A DNA stretch of 64,000 bases from positions 1 through 64,000 of the forward strand of contig NZ_WHJH01000021.1 of NCBI RefSeq assembly GCF_011682145.1, given 5' to 3'. A program made the translations under genes and the position numbers. This document shows positions 45,857-58,113 of the stretch, piece by piece. This stretch comes from Massilia mucilaginosa. Lineage in GTDB: Bacteria > Pseudomonadota > Gammaproteobacteria > Burkholderiales > Burkholderiaceae_D. The notes below the pieces were generated by a model. The model did no database searches, was not told the origin of the DNA, and was given only the letters and a program-made list of their open reading frames with translations. Position 1 is the stretch's first letter. Every line of letters begins with the position of its first letter.

Positions 45857-46485
45857 CGCGCGCCTGCCGCCTTCAGGCGCAGGTAGTCGAGGAAGTGGCG
45901 CGTCTCGGGATTCACGGTGGACAGGCTGAAATCGCCTTCGTCCTCTTCCACCAGCGCGTACTCGCCATTGGCGTACAGTCCAAGCAGGCGTTCCAGGAAT
46001 TGTTCCAGGCTGGCGCCCGCCTGCACCCGGACGAATTCTCGCCCGCCGAACGAGATCACCTGGCCCACGCTGCCGGCGGTGTCGGGGTCGAGGTCGATGC
46101 CCAGATAAGCGCCGCCGGCGTCGTCCGCCAGCGGAATCCATGCCTTGCTGGCCGCACGCGGACGGATGGTCAGCGGTGGCAGGCAAGTGTAGGACGACAC
46201 ATCATCCCCAGCTTGTCCGGCCGTTTCGCTGTTCCAATGCGCCAGGGTGGCATCGAGAGGCAGGAACGGCAAGCCGAAGAACAAACCGAGTGCAATCTGG
46301 TCGGCGCAGTCCGCTTGGCCATCGTGCCAGCTGTACAGGGCCCGTAGCGACGGCGGCAGCGGCCTGCCGATGGCGCGCTCGAAGGCGTCGATGGCCGCCT
46401 GGCTGGCGCCAGGATTCAGGCTCGCTGCCATGCTCGGGAAACGCGATTCGATGCAGCTTTGCAGCCGCTCCAGCAAGTCGTTCAT
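45853..46485 (-). CDS. SMI1/KNR4 (SUKH) domain protein
   Basis: 210 residues. The early segment GASQAAIDAFERAIGRPLPP, SLRALYSWHDGQ and the GGAYLGIDLDPDTAGSVGQVI region are the SMI1/KNR4 (SUKH) fold seen in many bacterial immunity proteins that neutralise contact-dependent or polymorphic toxins, as well as in regulatory proteins. No toxin gene is adjacent. It sits in the middle of a three-gene operon with an unknown membrane protein and an unknown soluble protein. Confidence 0.85.
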   Translation of the reverse strand: MNDLLERLQSCIESRFPSMAASLNPGASQAAIDAFERAIGRPLPPSLRALYSWHDGQADCADQIALGLFFGLPFLPLDATLAHWNSETAGQAGDDVSSYTCLPPLTIRPRAASKAWIPLADDAGGAYLGIDLDPDTAGSVGQVISFGGREFVRVQAGASLEQFLERLLGLYANGEYALVEEDEGDFSLSTVNPETRHFLDYLRLKAAGAR

Positions 46486-47096
46486 GGTGATTTTCCGCTC
46501 CGTTGAATAGTCGATGGCATGCCCGCCTCACGTGCAAAGGCGTGGCGGCAGGCCTCGGTGGCCTCGATATCGAGGTCGTCCAGCCGCACCGTGCGCGGGC
46601 TGTATTCGAACCAGGGCAGCACGGGCGACTGGCGCTTGAGCGTGACCTCGTAGGCTTCCTGGCTGGTTTCCCGGTCTTCGACGACATCGACATAGCAGCG
46701 CCAACGCGGCGCCAGCTGCTCGGCATGCCGCGCGGCGATGTCGGCAACGGCGCCCATCAGTCCCATCGCGCCAACGGTGGCGAACAGCAAGCCCGCGATG
46801 CCGGGAATCGCGGCAACCGAGCCAAGCAGGTAAGCGAGCACCTTGGGACGCAGGCGGTAAGCCGACATGCCGAGCACCGCGAAGGCCAGCCAGGCCACAA
46901 TCGACAAGACCGCATTGAGCGCGGCGCTCGCCGTGGACAGATTGAGCGCCAGCGCGCCCACCACCACGACGACACTGGCGACGAGCAGCACCAACATGCG
47001 GCGCTGCACCGGCGGCGCCTGCCGCGACAGAAACCAGGCCGCCACCGGGCTGGCAAAGGGCGTAGCGAGCAAGGCGCAGAAAAACAGCCAGAACAC
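46482..47096 (-). CDS. Unknown membrane protein, first gene of the SMI1 operon
   Basis: 204 residues with four predicted membrane helices in the N-terminal 120 residues (FFCALLATPFASPVAAWFL, LVLLVASVVVVVGALAL, and two more) and a soluble C-terminus with an RCYVDVVEDRETSQEAYEVT segment. No family recognised. The stop overlaps the SMI1/KNR4 start by ATGA. It could be an accessory partner of the immunity-like protein; this is speculation from coupling. Confidence 0.7.
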   Translation of the reverse strand: MFWLFFCALLATPFASPVAAWFLSRQAPPVQRRMLVLLVASVVVVVGALALNLSTASAALNAVLSIVAWLAFAVLGMSAYRLRPKVLAYLLGSVAAIPGIAGLLFATVGAMGLMGAVADIAARHAEQLAPRWRCYVDVVEDRETSQEAYEVTLKRQSPVLPWFEYSPRTVRLDDLDIEATEACRHAFAREAGMPSTIQRSGKSP

Positions 47097-47139
47097 GACG
47101 CGAGCGCCGGATCAGCAAGCGCCGGCGCCGCTCGTCACG

Positions 47140-48072
47140 TCAGCCCGCCAGGTTGGCAAACAGCGGCGTGGACAGATAACGTTCGCCGAACGACGGGATG
47201 ATCGTCACGATCACCTTGCCCGCGTTTTCGGGACGGCGCGCCACCTGGATCGCGGCCCACAATGCCGCACCCGACGAAATGCCGACCAGCAGCCCTTCTT
47301 CGCGCGCGGCTGCGCGCGCGGTCTCGAAGGCGGCGTCGTTGCTCACGCAAATGACTTCGTCGAAGGCGGCGCGGTTGAGCACCTGCGGCACGAAACCGGC
47401 GCCGATGCCCTGGATCGGGTGCGGCCCCTTGCTGCCCTTGGACAGCACGGGCGAGGCTTCCGGCTCGACCGCGATGGCCTGGAAGCCCGGTTTGCGCGCC
47501 TTGAGCACTTCGCCCACGCCGGTAATGGTGCCGCCGGTGCCGACGCCAGCGACCAGGATATCGACCTTGCCGTCGGTGTCGCGCCAGATTTCTTCGGCCG
47601 TGGTACGGCGGTGCACATCGGGGTTGGCGGGATTGTTGAACTGCTGCGGCATGAAGTAGTTGGGATTGGCCGCCACCAGTTCTTCGGCCACCTTGATGGC
47701 GCCGAGCATGCCTTCCGGCCCCGGGGTGAGCACCAGCTCGGCGCCATAGGCGCGCAACAGCATGCGCCGCTCGCTGCTCATGGTTTCGGGCATGACCAGC
47801 TTGCAGCGATAGCCGCGCGCCGCGCACACCATGGCCAGCGCGATGCCGGTGTTGCCGCTGGTGGGTTCGACGATGACGGTGTCCGGCCCGATCTTGCCGG
47901 CCGCCTCGGCCGCTTCGACCATGGCCAGGCCGATCCGGTCCTTGACGCTGTGGGCCGGATTGTAGAACTCCAGCTTGGCGAGGATGTCGGCACCGGCGCC
48001 CTGCGCCAGTTTGCGGATCCGGACCAGCGGGGTATTACCGATCAACTCAGTGACGTCGTTTGCGATTCTCAT
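47140..48072 (-). CDS. cysK: Cysteine synthase A (O-acetylserine sulfhydrylase)
   Basis: 310 residues; PLP-dependent formation of cysteine from O-acetylserine and sulfide. PLP lysine K44 ([11 protein letters not shown]), substrate loop [10 protein letters not shown] (71-80), the phosphate-binding [12 protein letters not shown] and the C-terminal GISSGAA are intact. ATG 48072 has GGGAG seven bases upstream; GTG 48078 would add two residues. Monocistronic. Confidence 0.97.
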   Translation of the reverse strand: MRIANDVTELIGNTPLVRIRKLAQGAGADILAKLEFYNPAHSVKDRIGLAMVEAAEAAGKIGPDTVIVEPTSGNTGIALAMVCAARGYRCKLVMPETMSSERRMLLRAYGAELVLTPGPEGMLGAIKVAEELVAANPNYFMPQQFNNPANPDVHRRTTAEEIWRDTDGKVDILVAGVGTGGTITGVGEVLKARKPGFQAIAVEPEASPVLSKGSKGPHPIQGIGAGFVPQVLNRAAFDEVICVSNDAAFETARAAAREEGLLVGISSGAALWAAIQVARRPENAGKVIVTIIPSFGERYLSTPLFANLAG

Positions 48073-48275
48073 GCTCACTCTCCCGCTGTGATGGATTGGA
48101 CATAGAGCCTATCACGGTAGGCCGGCGTCGCAGTTGGCGCGCCTGGCAGACGGGGGCGGCGTTGTTCGTCGTTGCATGGCTAGCCATGCGGCCTCCTCAC
48201 GCCTTGCCCGCGCCAGCCATGCATCGCCTACGCGCACGTCGCCCCCTGCTTCCCCCGGCCTACCGAAATAGGCTC

Positions 48276-48857
48276 TTACTTGACGTTAACAAGTTCCACG
48301 TCGAAGATCAAATCGGCATCCGGCGGAATGCCGCCGCCTGGCGCGCCGCGCTTGCCGTAGCCAAGGTAGCTCGGGATGATCAGGGTGCGCTTGCCGCCCA
48401 CTTTCATGCCCAGTACGCCCTGGTCCCAGCCCTTGATCACGCGCCCGGTGCCGAGCACGAATTCGAGCGGCGCGCCGCGCGTGAGCGAGGAGTCGAACTG
48501 GCGGCCGCGCTGGCGCGTCGCCATCGGCTTGTACAGCCAGCCGGTGTAGTGCACGAATACCTTGCTGCCGGCGGTCGCTTCGGCGCCGGTGCCGACCTTG
48601 GTGTCGGTGGCGACCAGCGGATCGAGAACCGGCTCGGCCAGCACCACGGTGCCTGGCGGCGTGGCAGGCTGGGCTTGCGCGGGCGGCTGGGGCGTGGCGG
48701 CAGGCGCCGCAGGGGCGGCCGGTGCGTCAGCCGCCGGTGGGGTGGCTGGCACGGTCGCTGCCGCTGGCGTCTCGGGAGCGGGCGGCGTCTGGCCGGCGGC
48801 CTGGGCCATCGATGCCGCGGCGGCGCACATCAGGAATACGGAAATAGGACGGCGCAT
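48276..48857 (-). CDS. FKBP-type peptidyl-prolyl cis-trans isomerase, exported
   Basis: 193 residues: a signal peptide (VFLMCAAAASMAQAAG), a Pro/Ala-rich linker to about residue 70, and one FKBP domain (VFVHYTGWLYKP, QFDSSLTRGAPLEFVLGTGR, VIKGWDQGVLGMKVGGKRTL, YGKRGAPGGGIPPDADLIFDVELV). The active-site aromatic and Asp residues are present. Likely periplasmic folding catalyst. It is separated from cysK by 203 bases and runs in the same direction. Confidence 0.95.
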   Translation of the reverse strand: MRRPISVFLMCAAAASMAQAAGQTPPAPETPAAATVPATPPAADAPAAPAAPAATPQPPAQAQPATPPGTVVLAEPVLDPLVATDTKVGTGAEATAGSKVFVHYTGWLYKPMATRQRGRQFDSSLTRGAPLEFVLGTGRVIKGWDQGVLGMKVGGKRTLIIPSYLGYGKRGAPGGGIPPDADLIFDVELVNVK

Positions 48858-48917
48858 GATGTGATCTCTTTCAGTAAGATTCAGTGAACAACGGTCAAAC
48901 TGGGTAATTCTGCAACG

Positions 48918-49781
48918 CTATGATAGCAAGGCCTCGGGCGCCTGCACAGAAGGCGCGTGAATCGCACTGTCGGCAAGACGGCGCAGCAGGTGGCCGGCGG
49001 CGACCATGCCGAAGGTCGCGGTGACGACCATGCTCGATCCGAAGCCGGCGCAGTTCAGGCCGGTGATGCCGTCGCCGTCGCCGTCGCCATCTACGCTGCA
49101 GCTATCGCCTTCGGGCATGGTCAGCGGTTCCATCGAAAAGACGGCATCGACGTTGAACTTGGTTTTCAGGCTGCGCGGGAAGCCGTAGTCGTTGCGCAAG
49201 CGCTTGCGCACCATTTTCAGCAGCGGCTCCTGTTCGGTTTTGGACAGGTCGCGCAGTTCGATGCGGGTCGGGTCGGTCTTGCCGCCGGCGCTGCCGATGA
49301 TCACCATCGGCAACTGATGGTCGCGGCAGTACGCGATCAGCGCGGCCTTGGCCTTGACGTTGTCGATGGCGTCGACCACGTAGTCGTACTGGTGGGCGCC
49401 GATCATCTGGTCGAGGTTGCCCGGATCGATGAACTCTTCGATCAGATTGACCTTGCAGAAGGGGTTGATCTGGGCGATGCGCTCGGCCAGCGCGCCGATC
49501 TTGGCCTGGCCGACGGTGTCGGTGAGGGCCTGGATCTGGCGGTTGATGTTCGATTCGGCCACGTTGTCGAGGTCGATCAGGGTGAGCTGGCCGATGGCCG
49601 AACGCGCCAGCGCCTCGACGATCCAGGAGCCGACGCCGCCGACGCCGATCACGCACACATGGGCGCAGCGGAAGCGCGCCAGCGCGGCGTCGCCGTACAG
49701 GCGGCCGATGCCGCCGAAGCGGCGCTCGAAGTCGACCTCGCTGGTATCGAGGGGAAGTGAGGGGATAGTGATGGTATTCAT
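48918..49781 (-). CDS. tcdA: tRNA threonylcarbamoyladenosine dehydratase (TcdA/CsdL)
   Basis: 287 residues of the ThiF/E1-like superfamily. ATP-binding glycine-rich [31 protein letters not shown] and [16 protein letters not shown] are diagnostic; the C-terminal half contains [26 protein letters not shown] sequence close to TcdA. It catalyses ATP-dependent cyclisation of t6A to ct6A in tRNA, with CsdA/CsdE donating in E. coli, not found nearby. Start ATG 49781. Confidence 0.93.
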   Translation of the reverse strand: MNTITIPSLPLDTSEVDFERRFGGIGRLYGDAALARFRCAHVCVIGVGGVGSWIVEALARSAIGQLTLIDLDNVAESNINRQIQALTDTVGQAKIGALAERIAQINPFCKVNLIEEFIDPGNLDQMIGAHQYDYVVDAIDNVKAKAALIAYCRDHQLPMVIIGSAGGKTDPTRIELRDLSKTEQEPLLKMVRKRLRNDYGFPRSLKTKFNVDAVFSMEPLTMPEGDSCSVDGDGDGDGITGLNCAGFGSSMVVTATFGMVAAGHLLRRLADSAIHAPSVQAPEALLS

Positions 49782-49858
49782 GCCGCCATTTTAACGGACG
49801 CGGCCGGACAGACTGCTCTAAAATGACCGGTATGTTCCCGATGGCGGTGACGTCACTC

Positions 49859-49948
49859 CGTCGTTCCCGCGCAAGCGGGAACCCAAGTTCGTTCCGCTGC
49901 CATTGGCGGTTCGACAAAACTTGGGTTCCCGCCCGCGCGGGAACGACG
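49859..49948. repeat. Inverted REP pair (31-bp arms) upstream of the hemerythrin-PdxH gene
   Basis: Arms at 49859-49889 and 49918-49948 are reverse complements over 31 bases with two mismatches, separated by 28 bases. Each arm itself holds a palindrome (TTCCCGCGCAAGCGGGAA on the left arm). The element resembles a BIME-like pair and lies about 80 bases before ATG 50030, within the presumed leader or promoter region. Confidence 0.9.
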
Positions 49949-50029
49949 CTGTTGAGTGTAACGAATAACGCGAAAGCGCATGTCAACGCCACCAGGGTAT
50001 TTACCACCAGCCACAAGCGAGAAATCTCC

Positions 50030-51244
50030 ATGAGCTACGCCCTGCCCGACAGCGCCCCCGGTTTCGACCAGCCGATCGCGGTGCTGAAACACTGCCACGA
50101 CCGCATCCGCAAACAGCTGGCGACCCTGGAAAAATTGCTGCCGCACCTGGCCAGCCACGGCGCCGACGACGAAGCGCGCCAGGCCGCGCGCGCGGTGATG
50201 AAATATTTCGACCAGGCCGCCCCGCTCCATCACGAAGACGAAGAACAGAACCTGGTGCCGATGCTGCGCAGCACCGCCAGCGGCGCCGACGCCGACCTGC
50301 TGACCGAACTCGTGCCCGGCATCCTCGACGAGCACCGCCAGATGGACGGCATGTGGCAAGACTTGCACGAGCAACTTTCCGCCATCGCCGACGGCAGCGC
50401 CGCGCTGCTGCGCGAGCACGACGTGCAGCGCTTTGCCGCCATGTACCGCGCCCATATGGAGCGCGAGGAAGGCCACATCGCGCCGATGGCCAAGCGCCTG
50501 TTCAGTGCCGGGCAGATGGCAACTCTGGGCCAGGCGATGCGGCAACGGCGCGGCATCGCGCCCACCGCCGCCCCGGCAGCCACGGCGGCGGAGCCAGCGT
50601 CCAGCGGCGACGCCGTGGCCAGCCTGCGCAAGGATTACGGCCAGGCCAGCCTGAGCGAGAACGACGTGGCCGACGATCCGTTCGTGCAATTTACGACCTG
50701 GTTCGAGGAAGCGCTCAAGGCCCAGGTCAACGAGCCGAACGCGATGAGCGTGGCGACCGTGGACGAACAGGGCCGGCCCACCTCGCGCATCGTGCTGATC
50801 AAGCAGTTCGATCCGCGCGGCTTTACCTGGTACACCAACTACAACAGCCAGAAGGGCCGCCAGCTGGCCGGCAACCCGCATGCGGCATTACTGTTCTTTT
50901 GGACGGAACTCGAACGCCAGATCCGGATCGAAGGGAAGGTAGAGCGCACTTCTGCGGAAGAAAGCGACAAGTATTTCCACAGCCGTCCGCTGAAAAGCCG
51001 GCTGGCTGCGATTGCGTCCGCGCAAAGCGAGCCAATCGCCAATCGCGGCGCGCTGGAACAGAACTATGACGCTGTAGCCAAGCAATACGGCGAGGAGCCG
51101 CCACGTCCCGACAACTGGGGCGGCTTCCGCCTGGTACCCGAACGGATCGAGTTCTGGCAGGGACGCCGCTCGCGCTTTCACGACCGCATCGTGTACACGC
51201 TGCAAAGCGACGGCAGCTGGGCGCGCGAACGGTTGCAACCTTAA
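50030..51244 (+). CDS. pdxH: Fusion of a hemerythrin domain and pyridoxamine 5'-phosphate oxidase
   Basis: 404-residue single frame. Residues about 10-170 form a hemerythrin-like four-helix bundle with candidate di-iron ligands H24, H67 or H68, E71, H102, H142 and E146. After a Pro/Ala-rich linker (176-195), the remainder is a full Pdx[41 protein letters not shown] (FMN site), and [20 protein letters not shown] with R382, H384 and R386. PdxH makes pyridoxal phosphate using oxygen and FMN. The start ATG 50030 is the clearest; a GTG at the linker end could allow a separate PdxH, but it has no ribosome site. cfa follows 49 bases later. Confidence 0.85.
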   Translation: MSYALPDSAPGFDQPIAVLKHCHDRIRKQLATLEKLLPHLASHGADDEARQAARAVMKYFDQAAPLHHEDEEQNLVPMLRSTASGADADLLTELVPGILDEHRQMDGMWQDLHEQLSAIADGSAALLREHDVQRFAAMYRAHMEREEGHIAPMAKRLFSAGQMATLGQAMRQRRGIAPTAAPAATAAEPASSGDAVASLRKDYGQASLSENDVADDPFVQFTTWFEEALKAQVNEPNAMSVATVDEQGRPTSRIVLIKQFDPRGFTWYTNYNSQKGRQLAGNPHAALLFFWTELERQIRIEGKVERTSAEESDKYFHSRPLKSRLAAIASAQSEPIANRGALEQNYDAVAKQYGEEPPRPDNWGGFRLVPERIEFWQGRRSRFHDRIVYTLQSDGSWARERLQP

Positions 51245-51293
51245 CGGCCGGTGTGCACGCACACGGGCCGGCAACGATCGTCCGGAGGTGTGC

Positions 51294-52655
51294 GTGTTCA
51301 ACCAGATCAGACTGAGGGCCTGGAGCGAAGGACTGCGCAGCCAGCCCTCGCTTCCTTTGCGGGTGGAGCTGTGGAACGGGCAGCGCTTCGATTTCTCGCC
51401 CGATCCACCGCGCGTGACCGTGCGTGTGCCGCGCGCCAGTGCGCTGCGCCACCTGCTGTCGCCATCGCTGTACAAGTTGGGCCGCGCGTATGTGGAAGGC
51501 GTGATCGACGTCAGCGGGCGCGCCAACGACATGATTGCCGTGGTCAATGCGCTGGCCGCCAATTCGCTGGCCGGCAACATGCGCGGGGCGCTGCCCGCAC
51601 TCGGGCTGGACCGCCTGTTCGGCGCAATCGGCGGGGCGCTAGGCGACGCACTAGGCGACGCACTTGCCGGCAGCCACACGCGCAAGCGCGATGCGCAGGC
51701 GGTGCGCTATCACTACGATGTGTCCAACGAGTTCTACGGCGCCTGGCTCGATCCGAACATGGTGTATTCGTGCGCCTACTTTGAGAACGGCAACGAAACC
51801 CTGGCCGAGGCGCAGCTCAAGAAAATCGACCATATCCTCAACAAGATCGGCGTGCGGCCGGGGCATCGCCTGCTCGACATCGGCTGCGGCTGGGGCGCGC
51901 TGGCGATCCGGGCGGCTCAGCGGCACGGGGCGCGCTGCGTCGGCATCACCCTGTCCGACAACCAGGCGCGGCTGGCGCGCGAGCAGGTCGCGCGGGCCGG
52001 CCTGACAGGCCAGGTCGAGATCCGCCTGCAGGACTACCGCGACGTCGGCGGCCAGTTCGACCGCATCACCAGCGTGGGCATGTTCGAGCATGTGGGGGTG
52101 CGCCAGCTGCCGGCGTATTTTCGCCGCATGGCGACGCTGCTCACGTCCGACGGGGTGGCGATGAACCACGGGCTGACCAGCACCAGTCCGGACAGTCACG
52201 GCGTGCCGCACGGAGGCGGCGAATTCATCAGCCGGTATGTGTTTCCGCACGGAGAGCTGGCGCACCTGGGCACGGTCATCAAGACCATGCAGGAAGGCGG
52301 GCTGGAGGTGCGCGATGTGGAAAACCTGCGGCGCCATTACGCGCGCACCTGCGCCCTGTGGACCGACAATTTCGAGGCGAACAGCGAGCGCATCAAAGGC
52401 TTGACCGATGCGCGCCGCTTTCGCATCTGGCAGGTGTACCTGGCCGGGTGCACGCATGCGTTCACGCATGACTGGATCAGTTTGTACCAGATCGTGTGCG
52501 GCAAGGCGGGGCGCGATCCGGCGGCGCTACCGTGGTCGCGCCGCTACATGTATGCGCAGGCAGGAAGGCGTCCATGCTCTCTGAAGACACTCCTGGGGAT
52601 GCCCGGCAGGAGTAGCGTGGCGCCACTCCCGTTCCGGCGCGCCCGATTACTTTAG
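51294..52655 (+). CDS. cfa: Cyclopropane-fatty-acyl-phospholipid synthase
   Basis: About 453 residues; transfers a methylene from S-adenosylmethionine to unsaturated phospholipid acyl chains. An N-terminal lipid-binding domain precedes YDVSNEFYGAWLDPNMVYSC, SAM motif LLDIGCGWGALAI and GMFEHVG; the catalytic Cys region is YLAGCTHAFTHDW. The C-terminal tail is longer than usual. GTG 51294 is preferred to GTG 51288 because GGAGG (51284-51288) sits five bases away. Its 3' end overlaps the next, convergent gene by nine bases. Confidence 0.93.
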   Translation: MFNQIRLRAWSEGLRSQPSLPLRVELWNGQRFDFSPDPPRVTVRVPRASALRHLLSPSLYKLGRAYVEGVIDVSGRANDMIAVVNALAANSLAGNMRGALPALGLDRLFGAIGGALGDALGDALAGSHTRKRDAQAVRYHYDVSNEFYGAWLDPNMVYSCAYFENGNETLAEAQLKKIDHILNKIGVRPGHRLLDIGCGWGALAIRAAQRHGARCVGITLSDNQARLAREQVARAGLTGQVEIRLQDYRDVGGQFDRITSVGMFEHVGVRQLPAYFRRMATLLTSDGVAMNHGLTSTSPDSHGVPHGGGEFISRYVFPHGELAHLGTVIKTMQEGGLEVRDVENLRRHYARTCALWTDNFEANSERIKGLTDARRFRIWQVYLAGCTHAFTHDWISLYQIVCGKAGRDPAALPWSRRYMYAQAGRRPCSLKTLLGMPGRSSVAPLPFRRARLL

Positions 52656-53003
52656 TTTGAGCTTGGCGTTTTTGGCGGCCTCGTCTTCGCCCTGGCGCGC
52701 TATCGATCTGGCATCCGTGCCAAACGACGATCCGCCATGCGATTCGTGCCCCATATCGTCCGGCAGTGCCCGCGACGACTGGTCCTGCGCCCCGAATGGC
52801 TGCTGGGCGCCCTCGTGCACGACCAGGCAGGCCAGCCCCGGCACCACGTTAAGCGGCTGGTAGCCGCTATTTCCGGCCATTGCCACGACGTTATACACGG
52901 GAACGGCGCTGACATTCTTGCCCAGCACCGATTTGATCTGCGCCGACTGCTCGCTGCTCAGGGCCAGCCATCCGGCCGGAAAAAATACCTCTGATGAATT
53001 CAC
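52647..53003 (-). CDS. Small protein with the LALxxEQxxQI motif (first of a pair)
   Basis: 118 residues from GTG 53003, preceded by AGGGAG seven bases upstream. Residues 13-28 (LALSSEQSAQIKSVLG) share LAL-x2-EQ-x2-QI-x3/4-G with residues 8-23 of the neighbouring collagen-register protein. The rest (VPVYNVVAMAGNSGYQPLNVV) is hydrophobic with a charged, Gln-rich tail. No signal peptide or known domain is recognised. It converges with cfa. Confidence 0.55.
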   Translation of the reverse strand: MNSSEVFFPAGWLALSSEQSAQIKSVLGKNVSAVPVYNVVAMAGNSGYQPLNVVPGLACLVVHEGAQQPFGAQDQSSRALPDDMGHESHGGSSFGTDARSIARQGEDEAAKNAKLKLK

Positions 53004-53144
53004 AATAATGCTCCCTTGTTGACTCTGTGGTGTTGAAGAAGAACGTTGCTGACGCTCGCAGCGCGGCGCGGCGCGCTGCCCGAAAAATGGCCTGGGCAAT
53101 GCCGGATCACCCAAGCCATGGGACACGCCCGCTACCGGATCAGC

Positions 53145-53750
53145 TTAGTAGCGCTGATATCCCTGCGAACCCGGGAAACCCTGGAAGCCCTGGCCGGGGA
53201 AGCCCTGGCCCTGGAAGCCGAACGGTCCCTGGAAGCCCTGCCCACCTTGATAACCGAAGGTGCCCTGCGGTCCCTGGTAGCCCTGCTGCCCTACAAAGCT
53301 CTGGAATCCGAGCGGCCCGATGAAGCCTTGCGGACCCTGGTAGCCGAATACTGCCTGCGGCCCCTGGTAGCCTTGCTGTCCCTGGACGCCCTGGAAGCCG
53401 AACGGGTTGAAAAAGCCCGCCGGTCCCTGCGCGCCCTGAAAACCGAACGGTCCGAAGAAACCTTGCGGTCCCTGGAAGCCGACCATCGCCTGCGGCCCCT
53501 GGAAGCCGAACGGCCCGACCGAGCCCTGGAAGCCGAGCGGGCCGATGACGGCTTGCGTGCCCTGGAAGCCAGCGGACGCTTGCGGCCCCTGGTATCCCTG
53601 CCCGCCCTGATAGCCCTGCACCGACTGCGCGCCCTGCACGCCAGGGAAGTCGGGGACGATCCGGATCGACGTCATCCGTTGTCCGCTAAGGGCGTGAATC
53701 TGACGAATCTGTTCTTCGTTCAGCGCTAACACCAAGCCTTGTTCATTCAT
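53145..53750 (-). CDS. Gly-x-Gln-rich collagen-register low-complexity protein
   Basis: 201 residues. After an N-terminal head (LALNEEQIRQIHALSG, residues 8-23) a repeat zone starts at G37 and runs as 49 consecutive triplets, 42 of them with Gly first (GYQ, GFQ, GPQ, GPF), interrupted at seven near-regular points (SVQ, ASA, AVI, AMV, NPF, AVF, SFV). The register is collagen-like, but the middle position is mostly Phe or Tyr rather than Pro, so a true collagen triple helix is doubtful. No signal peptide, cysteine or membrane segment is visible. Function unknown. Confidence 0.6.
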   Translation of the reverse strand: MNEQGLVLALNEEQIRQIHALSGQRMTSIRIVPDFPGVQGAQSVQGYQGGQGYQGPQASAGFQGTQAVIGPLGFQGSVGPFGFQGPQAMVGFQGPQGFFGPFGFQGAQGPAGFFNPFGFQGVQGQQGYQGPQAVFGYQGPQGFIGPLGFQSFVGQQGYQGPQGTFGYQGGQGFQGPFGFQGQGFPGQGFQGFPGSQGYQRY

Positions 53751-54026
53751 GTCCGTGCACTCCTCTGGATTTGAAAAAACCCAACAATGACGCGTTGAGA
53801 AAAATCGCTTGCGACGTGCGGCGCCTGGCTGGCGTCGGCAACGATCGGCAGGCGTGACTTAGAATAAGCTGGCGGCGTTGCCGGGGTACCTGACGATTCG
53901 TATAGTGCCTCCCCTATCCGAAATAACAGGCGACAAACGGCCAGGCGCGGCATCGCGCGCACGGCAATCGTCGAGAAAATGGGAAGGGGAATCAGGCGTT
54001 GACGCGGGTAATGCGCCGGCCGCGCG

Positions 54027-56357
<2,331 letters not shown>

Positions 56358-56363
56358 GGCGCC

Positions 56364-57413
56364 TTAGGCCGCGTCCTGGCGCGCGCAATCGCGGAAGCGC
56401 TCGCGGATTTCGAGCACCGCCGGCCAGCGCCGCAGCAGCGCGTCCACGCACTGCGGGTCGAAATGGCTGCCGCTGTTATCAAGCAGGTAGGCGCGCGCCG
56501 CGTCCAGGGTCCAGGCGTTCTTGTAGGGGCGCACGCTGGTCAGGGCGTCGAACACGTCGGCCACGGCGACGATGCGCCCGACCAGCGCAATGGCCTCGCC
56601 CTGCAAGCCGTTCGGGTAGCCCTGGCCGTCGAAGCGTTCGTGGTGGGTGTGGGCGATCACGGCTGCCAGTTGCAGCATGCTCGCTTCGCTCGCCTTGAGG
56701 ATGTTGTAGCCGATCGCCGCGTGCTGGCGCATGATGTCCATCTCGTCAGGGTTCAGGCGGCCCGGCTTGAGCAGGATATGGTCGGGCGTGCCGACCTTGC
56801 CGATGTCGTGCATCGGCGCGGCGTTGAGGATGCAGGCCTGCTCCTCGTTCGACAGCCCCAGTTCGGCCGCGATCAGGCAGGAGTAATGGGCCATGCGCTG
56901 GATGTGGGCGCCGGTTTCGGGGTCGCGGTATTCGGAGGCGCGGCACAGCAGCAGGATGGTTTCCTGCTCGCGCGCGCGCAGTTCGGCGGTGGCCTTGCCC
57001 ACTTCGCTGGCCAGCCAGCTGGCGCGGCTTTGCAGGGCCAGGGTGGCGCGCCGCAGTTCGAGCATGTTGCGGGTGCGCGCCAAAAATTCGACCTTGTCGA
57101 TCGGCTTGATCAGAAAATCGTTGGCGCCGTTTTCCAGCGCGCGGTGGCGCACTTCGACGTCCTGGCTGGCGGTGACCATCAGCACCGGTGGCCGCTCGCG
57201 CGCCTCGCCCCCGAGCGCGGCGATGAAATCGAGTCCGTTCAGGTCGGGCATCATGTAGTCGAGCACCAGCAGGTCGCAGGGATGGGCGCGGCACCACGCC
57301 AGCGCGTCGCGCGCCGACTGGAAGGCCACCGTCTCGACATCGGGGAGCTTGTCCATCAGGCGCGACATCAGTACCAGGTTGATGTGCGTGTCGTCGACGA
57401 TGACTACCTTCAT
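56364..57413 (-). CDS. HD-GYP domain response regulator (c-di-GMP phosphodiesterase)
   Basis: 349 residues: receiver with phosphoacceptor Asp in LLVLDYMMPDLNGL (residues about 1-125) joined by a helix to an HD-GYP domain with HDIGKVG and HHERFDGQGYPNGL, the signature of active c-di-GMP phosphodiesterases. It opens a two-gene set with the downstream hybrid kinase, whose HPt could phosphorylate it. ATG 57413 gives the standard MKVVIVDD start. msrA lies 18 bases upstream, so read-through is possible. Confidence 0.95.
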   Translation of the reverse strand: MKVVIVDDTHINLVLMSRLMDKLPDVETVAFQSARDALAWCRAHPCDLLVLDYMMPDLNGLDFIAALGGEARERPPVLMVTASQDVEVRHRALENGANDFLIKPIDKVEFLARTRNMLELRRATLALQSRASWLASEVGKATAELRAREQETILLLCRASEYRDPETGAHIQRMAHYSCLIAAELGLSNEEQACILNAAPMHDIGKVGTPDHILLKPGRLNPDEMDIMRQHAAIGYNILKASEASMLQLAAVIAHTHHERFDGQGYPNGLQGEAIALVGRIVAVADVFDALTSVRPYKNAWTLDAARAYLLDNSGSHFDPQCVDALLRRWPAVLEIRERFRDCARQDAA

Positions 57414-57430
57414 CGGGGCTCCCGCGCGGC

Positions 57431-57970
<540 letters not shown>

Positions 57971-58113
57971 TGCTCGCTCCGGTTACGGATAGATATAAGA
58001 ATCACTGTAACGCAAAGCGTGCCCGCATGCACCTGCAATCGATGCGGCCGGCTGCGCGGGAAAAGCCGGAGGGCGCCAAAATTTGGCATAATGTCATAAA
58101 CCACAGGGCAACA

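Noticed and set aside
53046..53729. Plus-strand frame of 227 codons with Leu/Glu/Ala repeats opposite the Gly-rich protein
   Set aside because: It is the complementary reading of the same repeats; the minus strand has a plausible start and a coherent triplet register, although both strands should be tested.
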